The position numbers and the translations under genes are program-made. Of a DNA stretch of 6,502 nt, positions 1-4,789 are shown one piece after another; position 1 is the stretch's first letter, and the number at the start of each line of letters is the position of its first letter. Location of the stretch: assembly GCA_021793535.1 (NCBI GenBank), contig JAJYSO010000102.1:1-6502 (forward strand). The letters run 5' to 3'. The stretch comes from Bacteroidota bacterium. Lineage in GTDB: Bacteria > Bacteroidota > Bacteroidia > Flavobacteriales > Flavobacteriaceae. The notes under the pieces are model-generated. The model ran no database searches. It worked only from the letters and a program-made list of their open reading frames with translations, and was not told the DNA's origin.

Positions 1-8
1 TCCGATCT
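1..8. other. Probable sequencing-adapter residue at left contig end
   Basis: The first 8 bases (TCCGATCT) equal the last 8 bases of the standard Illumina adapter/primer that is ligated to inserts, and genomic sequence would begin right after them. The same 8-mer appears in inverted orientation at the other end of the window. Bases 1-8 therefore should not be read as organism DNA, and residues 143-144 (Arg-Ser) of the partial murF product are artefactual. This is a match seen directly; the origin is inferred. Confidence 0.85.
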
Positions 9-434
9 TTGTTTATCCATGCGCAGCAAGGTCAAAGGGACCCCGATATGGTTATTTAAATTCCCCGCAGTAAAAGCAACGGTATATTTTTGTGAAAGTA
101 CACTGGCCACCAGTTCTTTTGTGGTCGTTTTTCCATTACTACCAGTAATAGCCACAATGGGAATACCTAAGTATCTCCGATGAAAACGAGCCAAGCCTTG
201 TAAGGTCTTTAAGGGGTCTTTTACCACCTTAACGCCTTTTTTTTTCGCTAAGCTCCAACGACTGGTCACCACGAGTCTCGCTCCTTTAGCCAAGGCCGTC
301 TCAGCAAAATCATTCCCATCGAAATTTTCTCCTTTAAGGGCAAAAAACAGTTTGTCGGTCAATTCTCTTCTGGAATCTGTTTCCACTCCTGCAGTTTGCA
401 GAAAGGCTATATGTAAATCAAGTAGGTCCTTCAT
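1..434 (-). CDS. murF: UDP-N-acetylmuramoyl-tripeptide--D-alanyl-D-alanine ligase (MurF), N-terminal third, cut by contig end
   Basis: Partial gene; its beginning is in the window and the remainder lies beyond base 1. MurF is the cytoplasmic ATP-dependent ligase that adds D-Ala-D-Ala to UDP-MurNAc-tripeptide, the final soluble step of peptidoglycan precursor synthesis. The 144 visible codons start at ATG 434 and read MKDLLDLHIAFLQTAG. They show the uridine-side TDSR motif (residues 19-22), the FFALKGENFDGNDF segment (30-43), the Mur-ligase P-loop ITGSNGKTTTKE (96-107) and the conserved GNLNNHIGVPLTLL stretch (124-137). The usual length is about 430 residues, so roughly two thirds are missing, including the central ATPase remainder and C-terminal domain. 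The last two codons come from apparent adapter sequence. The gene follows gldJ on the same strand, the order known from F. johnsoniae, but a hairpin terminator separates them. No Shine-Dalgarno sequence is evident before the ATG. Identity is secure from the motifs. Confidence 0.95.
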   Translation of the reverse strand, partial: MKDLLDLHIAFLQTAGVETDSRRELTDKLFFALKGENFDGNDFAETALAKGARLVVTSRWSLAKKKGVKVVKDPLKTLQGLARFHRRYLGIPIVAITGSNGKTTTKELVASVLSQKYTVAFTAGNLNNHIGVPLTLLRMDKQRS

Positions 435-478
435 GTTTTAAAAAACAAAGCCCTTCAATGACGGATTATCGAAGGGCT
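435..478 (-). terminator. Intrinsic terminator after gldJ, abutting the murF start
   Basis: An 8-bp perfect stem (449-456 pairs with 471-478, AGCCCTTC/GAAGGGCT) encloses a 14-nt loop. On the minus strand it is followed at once by a T-rich run (TTTGTTTTTT) that leads into the murF ATG at 434. It lies 23 nt past the gldJ stop, which fits a Rho-independent terminator for gldJ. On the plus strand the hairpin is followed by A-rich sequence, so it is directional towards murF. Because its T-run ends only a few bases before the murF start, murF must be expressed by read-through or from a promoter I cannot identify. Confidence 0.8.
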
Positions 479-501
479 AATTAAAAAATTCGTTTACCTT
501 G

Positions 502-2154
502 TTAATCTTTAGCGCGTCTTCCTTTTTTAGAGCTTGCGCCTACACGGGACATGGCATTCCGAAACCCGATGTAATCGGTAGCCATATCCTGCGGATAAAA
601 ACGCCTTTGTGCAGGGTCGAGCCAATACGCATAATCTTTCCAAGAACCTCCTTTGACCACGCGCGTCTCATTGCTGATTAAAGTTGTGCGCTTGGAGGAC
701 GCACTATTTGATGGAGCTAATCCTATCGAATCAATATCGGCCTGGTCAACTCCCGGGCCATAGATTTGCTGGTTGACCAAATCTCCGGTTTGTCCATAAA
801 TACTGGAAGAAGTTTCATCTCCGTCATAGTAATCTCGATTGTCGCTACGACTGTAATTGGTTCGCAAATAAGTCTGCTCCTCATCTATAGGTACACGCTT
901 CACCTCTCCTGGCAAACCTACTGCCACAATGCGACCAGAACTCAGGGTATCATAATCCACATTATTTTGACCAATAATAACTACTTTCCCATCTTCTCCA
1001 ATCAAATTCTGAGTATAGACGTTGCCTCGGTAATAATTAAAGTCGTTCATTTTCATATCCACTCGAGGCCGATACACATCAGCCACCCATTCGGCAACAT
1101 TTCCCGCCATGTCGTACAGTCCAAAATCATTTGGAGGGTAACTTTTTATCTCATTGGTCGCATTGGCTCCATCGGTACTCCATCCCGCTACACCACTGTA
1201 GTCTCCATACCCTTGCTTAAAGTTAGCCAATTGATCCCCCCTGTTCCGGCGCTTATTCGAAGTGGTATAATTGCCGTCCCACGGGTATTTTTTTCGACCT
1301 CTATAATTGTTATAAGAACGCTTAGACAAGAGTCCCAAAGCTGCATATTCCCACTCTGCTTCGGTAGGTAGGCGATAGTCCGGTAACAGGATCCCATCTT
1401 TCAACTGTACATAATTGTGCAAGGTGTCTCCTCTGATCACCTCCATGAAGCGATTGGAGTTTTTTCCTCCTTTAAACAACGAGTCGTTACCCCCATAAGT
1501 TGATTTGGGGTCCGACAAATAGCCATGGGTGCTAAATTGCGTTCCTTGTTCGTGCGTATACATCGAGTTCTTAGCGAAGATACCCGCATCTTCCATTAAT
1601 TTCTCGTTTACCCGATCGGTTCGCCATTTGCTAAACTCATTGGCCTGTACCCAAGTTACACCCACTACCGGGTAATTTTGATAAGCCGGGTGACGCAGAT
1701 AATAGTTTACATAGGTCGAACGTTCGCCAAGTGGCGTTCGCCAAACCAAAGTATCGGGTAAAGCCCCTTTGTAAATATTCGCATAGCGTTCTTCTGTAGG
1801 TGGAAAAGTAGCTTTCAACCAATCCAAATACTGTAAATACATCCGATTGGTCACTTCTGTTTCATCCATATAAAAGGAAGCGACTGTTTGTTGTGTAGGG
1901 GTGTTGTTCCAATCATGCATGGGATCATCAGCAACTTTACCCATCGTAAAGGTTCCTCCCTCGATAAACACCAAGCCCGGACCCGTAGCCTGCTCCTTAT
2001 AATCCGTCTGATAGCGAGGTCCTCCTTTTTTTCCTGTCAAATCCCAACCTGTCGCTCTGGAAACTTTCTTATAATTTCGTGAATTGTTACAGCCGACAAA
2101 CAAGCTGATCATCAAAGTAATTATAAAAAATTTAACCGCCGTTTTAAATCCCAT
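502..2154 (-). CDS. gldJ: Gliding motility / type IX secretion lipoprotein GldJ
   Basis: GldJ is a lipoprotein required for gliding motility and, by stabilising GldK, for type IX secretion in Flavobacterium johnsoniae. The 550-residue product has a lipoprotein signal (hydrophobic residues 9-20, lipobox LFVGC, acylated Cys22). It then has a formylglycine-generating-enzyme-like (sulfatase-modifying factor) fold: FIEGGTFTMG (63-72), DETEVTNRMYLQYL (97-110), YPVVGVTWVQA (161-171), YRLPTEAEWEYAA (260-272), FGLYDMAGNVAEWVADVY (344-361), VVKGGSWKDYAYW (499-511) and DYIGFRNAMSRVG (527-539). It ends in a short basic tail rich in Ser, Lys and Arg. Cys22 is the only cysteine, so the enzymatic cysteine pair of true formylglycine-generating enzymes is absent and a structural role is expected. 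A long acidic Tyr/Asp/Ser-rich insertion (about 362-497) separates the last two core motifs. An in-frame TAA four codons upstream supports ATG 2154 as the start. The length is close to the F. johnsoniae protein (about 560). The gene runs divergently from porV and ahead of murF. Confidence 0.95.
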   Translation of the reverse strand: MGFKTAVKFFIITLMISLFVGCNNSRNYKKVSRATGWDLTGKKGGPRYQTDYKEQATGPGLVFIEGGTFTMGKVADDPMHDWNNTPTQQTVASFYMDETEVTNRMYLQYLDWLKATFPPTEERYANIYKGALPDTLVWRTPLGERSTYVNYYLRHPAYQNYPVVGVTWVQANEFSKWRTDRVNEKLMEDAGIFAKNSMYTHEQGTQFSTHGYLSDPKSTYGGNDSLFKGGKNSNRFMEVIRGDTLHNYVQLKDGILLPDYRLPTEAEWEYAALGLLSKRSYNNYRGRKKYPWDGNYTTSNKRRNRGDQLANFKQGYGDYSGVAGWSTDGANATNEIKSYPPNDFGLYDMAGNVAEWVADVYRPRVDMKMNDFNYYRGNVYTQNLIGEDGKVVIIGQNNVDYDTLSSGRIVAVGLPGEVKRVPIDEEQTYLRTNYSRSDNRDYYDGDETSSSIYGQTGDLVNQQIYGPGVDQADIDSIGLAPSNSASSKRTTLISNETRVVKGGSWKDYAYWLDPAQRRFYPQDMATDYIGFRNAMSRVGASSKKGRRAKD

Positions 2155-2180
2155 ATTTTTCTTTTAAAATATTCAAAACT

Positions 2181-2211
2181 GCAAGATAAAGTAATTAAAT
2201 TAATCTCAAAA
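2181..2211 (-). promoter_or_regulatory. Candidate gldJ promoter (Bacteroidota type)
   Basis: On the minus strand, TTTTG (2207-2211) is followed after 18 nt by TATCTTGC (2181-2188), an imperfect version of the Bacteroidota -33 TTTG / -7 TAnnTTTG pair. The -7 box lies about 26 nt before the gldJ ATG, giving a short leader in a very AT-rich stretch. No Shine-Dalgarno sequence is visible; AAAAGAAAAAT precedes the ATG, and A-rich translation starts are usual in this phylum. The -7 box deviates from consensus, so this is tentative. Confidence 0.4.
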
Positions 2212-2298
2212 TTTTTTAACTAAACCTCTTTGACCTCAACCCAATGCAGCTCCCATCCATCCCCTTATATCTCGTTATTATTTCCAGATCAAAAACCT

Positions 2299-2306
2299 TA
2301 TATTTG
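2299..2306 (+). promoter_or_regulatory. Candidate -7 promoter element upstream of porV
   Basis: TATATTTG is a perfect match to the Bacteroidota -7 consensus TAnnTTTG, on the strand of porV and inside the divergent gldJ/porV gap. No clear TTG-type -33 element lies 17-23 nt upstream. Transcription from here would give a leader of roughly 95-100 nt before the porV ATG, unusually long beside the roughly 26-35 nt implied for gldJ and pdhA. Confidence 0.5.
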
Positions 2307-2350
2307 TGCGGTGGTTTTCAGCATTACAAGAATCTGAGCTACTCCATACG

Positions 2351-2386
2351 ATGACTTTATGCCGTTTACCTCTCGACTGAAGTCAT
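2351..2386 (+). promoter_or_regulatory. Hairpin in the predicted porV 5' leader
   Basis: A 7-bp perfect inverted repeat, ATGACTT (2351-2357) with AAGTCAT (2380-2386), encloses a 22-nt loop. A flanking G-T wobble pair could extend the stem. It lies between the candidate promoter and the porV ATG (2411), with its 3' arm 24 nt before the start, and has no T-run, so it is not a terminator. Possible roles are mRNA stability, translation control or a DNA-level operator. It could also be chance. Confidence 0.3.
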
Positions 2387-2410
2387 TCACGTGGCTAAGA
2401 ACACCTTTAT

Positions 2411-3559
2411 ATGAAAAAAAGCCTTGTTTTAGCTTTTCTACTGGTTGCGGGTTGTTTAAAGATTGTACAGGCGCAAGCAACCAAAGAGTACCGTGTGCTT
2501 ACAGTAGGCGTGCCCTTTCTACTGGTTCCCGGCGATGCGCGTGCAGCAGGAATGGGAGATATGGGGATCGCCACTGCACCTGATACGTATGCCCAACAAT
2601 GGAATGCTGCCAAATACATATTTAATCCTCAAGACCAAGGAATTGGGCTGTCATATGTGCCGTATCTGCGAAAACTAACCAATGACATCAATGTGGGGCA
2701 ACTCAACTATTTCCGGCGGCTGAACGAACGAAGCGCCTTTGCCGCAAGCATCCGCTATTTCAATCTCGGAGAAGTGTCCAGCAGACAATCGGCAACAGAA
2801 ACCGGGCTGATCCTCAGGCCTAATCAATTTGCTGTGGACGGAAGCTACTCCTTAAAACTCAGCGAGACTTTCGCTATGGGAATCACTGCCCGCTATATAC
2901 GATCGGATTTAAAAATTCAAACATCCATTGAGGATGCCGCAGCCATCAATTCCTTTGCGGTCGATATCTCCGGCTACCTCGAGAGTAGACTCCTCCATTT
3001 TCAGAATTTCGAAGGACAGTGGCGTGCCGGTTTCAACATCTCCAACATCGGCCCCAAATTGAAATACAGTTCCTCCAACGAAGAAAGCTTCCTCCCTACC
3101 AATCTTGGAATCGGCGCAGGGTTCGATTTTATACTCAACAAGGATAACACCCTTGGCGTCTACACCGAATTCAACAAATTATTGGTCCCTACTCCCAGTG
3201 ACTCCAACGCCGATGGGGTCATCAACAGAGAGGATGACTATTACAACAAAAATGCCCTTGAAGGTATTTTTTCTTCCTTTACCGACAGTCCAGGAGGACT
3301 GCAGGAAGAACTCAAAGAAATTACTTGGGCTGTCGGTGTGGAATACTTCTTTAAAAATAATTTTTCCCTGCGTACCGGCTATCGGCACGAAAGCCCGGAA
3401 AAAGGTTTTCGACAGTATTTAACTTTAGGCACAGGCTTTACCTATTCAATTGCCAGAATACAGCTTTCCTACCTGTTTTCAACAGCCCATACACAAGTCA
3501 ATCCACTCGAAGGCGGGCTTCGCTTCAGTCTGGCTTTTGACCTGAGTAAAATTCGTTAA
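2411..3559 (+). CDS. porV: Type IX secretion outer-membrane protein PorV (LptO)
   Basis: PorV is a FadL-like outer-membrane beta-barrel that picks up type IX secretion substrates from the Sov/SprA translocon through their C-terminal signal and hands them to the PorU sortase. The 382-residue product has a signal sequence (basic MKKS, hydrophobic 5-14) with a likely cleavage near VQA-QA (about residue 21). The family signature follows: VGVPFLLVPGDARAAGMGDMG (32-52) and the PDTYAQQWNAAKY region (57-69). Alternating aromatic and hydrophobic strands run to the C-terminus (for example GGLRFSLAFDLSKIR, 368-382). The length is normal for the family. The ATG at 2411 starts a classical signal peptide, so the start is sound; there is no Shine-Dalgarno sequence. 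Two oddities are a lipobox-like LVAGC (11-15) inside the signal and an EF-hand-like acidic loop (264-275). Its usual partner gene porU is not in this window. Product identity rests on the signature region and context beside gldJ. Confidence 0.93.
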   Translation: MKKSLVLAFLLVAGCLKIVQAQATKEYRVLTVGVPFLLVPGDARAAGMGDMGIATAPDTYAQQWNAAKYIFNPQDQGIGLSYVPYLRKLTNDINVGQLNYFRRLNERSAFAASIRYFNLGEVSSRQSATETGLILRPNQFAVDGSYSLKLSETFAMGITARYIRSDLKIQTSIEDAAAINSFAVDISGYLESRLLHFQNFEGQWRAGFNISNIGPKLKYSSSNEESFLPTNLGIGAGFDFILNKDNTLGVYTEFNKLLVPTPSDSNADGVINREDDYYNKNALEGIFSSFTDSPGGLQEELKEITWAVGVEYFFKNNFSLRTGYRHESPEKGFRQYLTLGTGFTYSIARIQLSYLFSTAHTQVNPLEGGLRFSLAFDLSKIR

Positions 3560-3597
3560 CCCTACACCGTTTGAAATCGAAAAACGAAAAGCTCCAA

Positions 3598-3630
3598 AAT
3601 TTTAACCTCCTTAAAAAGGATTTCAAAATT
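3598..3630 (+). terminator. Weak candidate terminator after porV
   Basis: An interrupted hairpin lies about 40 nt past the porV stop: outer arms AATTTT (3598-3603) and AAAATT (3625-3630), an unpaired 4+4 internal loop, and an inner stem TCCTT/AAGGA (3608-3612 with 3616-3620) closing on AAA. The stem is AT-rich and no clean T-run follows, so termination here would be weak. Some read-through into pdhA is possible. It is listed because nothing better is present in the gap. Confidence 0.25.
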
Positions 3631-3738
3631 CTAGAATCGAGTTCATTATCCGCGCTTGCACCGTTATAATTGAAAAATTACCTAAATTGCCGACCTAAAT
3701 TTATAGTTAAAAAGATTTAAGAATCAAACTTAAAATCA

Positions 3739-3746
3739 TACTTTTG
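3739..3746 (+). promoter_or_regulatory. Candidate -7 promoter element for the pdhA-pdhC operon
   Basis: TACTTTTG matches TAnnTTTG exactly and ends 35 nt before the pdhA ATG, the spacing expected for a Bacteroidota promoter with a short leader. The sequence upstream is AT-rich but has no convincing TTG about 19 nt away. It suggests that pdhA-pdhC is transcribed independently of porV. Confidence 0.55.
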
Positions 3747-3781
3747 TCATTTGCGTTTCCGCACATAAAAAATCATTGTTT

Positions 3782-4780
3782 ATGAAAAAGATAACTAAAG
3801 AAACCTACCTAGATTGGTATGAAAATATGCTGTTTTGGCGCAAGTTCGAAGATAAATTAGCCCAAGTATATATCCAACAAAAAGTGCGTGGTTTTCTTCA
3901 TCTCTATAATGGACAAGAAGGGGTTCTCGCTGGAGCTCTGCATGCCATGGACCCTTCCAAAGACAAAATGATTACTTCTTATCGAAATCACGTTCAGCCG
4001 ATTGGACTTGGATTGGATCCCAAAAAAGTAATGGCTGAACTCTATGGAAAAGTAACCGGAAGCTCCCACGGTTTAGGAGGGTCCATGCATATTTTTTCTA
4101 AAGAGCACCATTTTTACGGAGGGCATGGTATCGTAGGCGGGCAAATTGCCTTGGGAACCGGTATTGCCTTTGGAGATAAATATTTCAAAAGAGATGGCGT
4201 TACCTTAACTTTTCTAGGCGATGGGGCCACCCGGCAAGGTGCTTTTCACGAGTCGTTAAACTTAGCCATGTCTTGGCAACTTCCCGTGGTTTACTGTATC
4301 GAAAACAACGGCTATGCCATGGGTACTTCTACCAAACGAACTTCCAACCAAACCGAACTGTGGAAACTTGCCCTCGGGTTCGATATGCCTAGCGGTCCGG
4401 TTGACGGAATGAATCCCGCCCATGTTGCGGAAGCTTTGGATGAAGCTATAACACGCGCCAGAAGCGGTGGTGGACCTACACTCTTGGAACTGAAAACCTA
4501 CCGCTATCGCGGGCACTCGATGAGTGATGCACAACACTATCGAACCAAAGAAGAGGTAAAAGAATATCAGAAATTGGACCCTATTATTCAGGTAAAAAAC
4601 AAAATACTCGAAGAAGGTTGGGCTACCGAAGATGAGCTTAAAAAAATCGATAAAAAGGTAAAAGCACTCGTCAAGGAATGTGAGCAATTTGCTGACGAGT
4701 CGGATTGGCCAGAGACAAGTTTAATGTACGATGCCGTTTACGAACAAAAAGATTATCCGTTTTTACCACATAAATTATAA
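3782..4780 (+). CDS. pdhA: Pyruvate dehydrogenase E1 component, alpha subunit
   Basis: This is the thiamine-diphosphate-binding alpha subunit of the alpha2beta2 E1 that decarboxylates pyruvate and passes the acetyl group to lipoyl-E2; it acts in the cytoplasm. The 332-residue protein shows LYNGQEGVLAGALHAMD (41-57), the SYRNHVQP loop (66-73), GSMHIFSKEHHFYGGHGIVGG (100-120), the thiamine-diphosphate motif beginning GDGATRQGAFHE (147-158) and closing ENNGYAMGTS (174-183), and the conserved YRYRGHSMSDAQHYRTKEE region (240-258) equivalent to the phosphorylation loop of mitochondrial E1-alpha. It ends YPFLPHKL, as flavobacterial homologues do. An in-frame TTG two codons earlier (3776) is possible, but ATG 3782 gives the family-typical MKKITKETYLDWYE start and is preferred. 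All expected motifs are intact. pdhC follows after 9 nt. The E1-beta gene is not adjacent, which to my knowledge is usual in flavobacteria. Substrate assignment to pyruvate rather than a branched-chain 2-oxo acid rests on overall family resemblance and the E2 partner. Confidence 0.95.
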   Translation: MKKITKETYLDWYENMLFWRKFEDKLAQVYIQQKVRGFLHLYNGQEGVLAGALHAMDPSKDKMITSYRNHVQPIGLGLDPKKVMAELYGKVTGSSHGLGGSMHIFSKEHHFYGGHGIVGGQIALGTGIAFGDKYFKRDGVTLTFLGDGATRQGAFHESLNLAMSWQLPVVYCIENNGYAMGTSTKRTSNQTELWKLALGFDMPSGPVDGMNPAHVAEALDEAITRARSGGGPTLLELKTYRYRGHSMSDAQHYRTKEEVKEYQKLDPIIQVKNKILEEGWATEDELKKIDKKVKALVKECEQFADESDWPETSLMYDAVYEQKDYPFLPHKL

Positions 4781-4789
4781 TTATAGATT

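Noticed and set aside
237..245. Run of 9 T (9 A in the murF reading strand) as a possible phase-variation or frameshift site
   Set aside because: It encodes Lys64-Lys66 in murF and the frame is correct on both sides. murF is essential, so on/off switching is implausible. At most it is a slippage-prone spot for sequencing.
766..1371. 201-codon open frame on the plus strand
   Set aside because: It lies wholly antisense to gldJ, whose product has clear family motifs across the same span. The antisense translation resembles no family and is mainly Ile, Ser and Arg, as expected from a complementary strand.
2359..2583. 74-codon open frame overlapping the porV start
   Set aside because: It is in another frame over the PorV signal peptide and signature region, with no family resemblance and no better start signal. 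A 9-codon ORF in the porV leader (2351-2380) was also dropped for lack of support.
3776..3781. TTG at 3776 as the start of pdhA
   Set aside because: It adds only Met-Phe before the family-typical MKKITKE start. ATG at 3782 is the stronger codon and the better fit.
4262..4687. 141-codon open frame on the minus strand
   Set aside because: It is antisense to pdhA motifs, with Phe-rich sequence created by complementary AAA/GAA codons.
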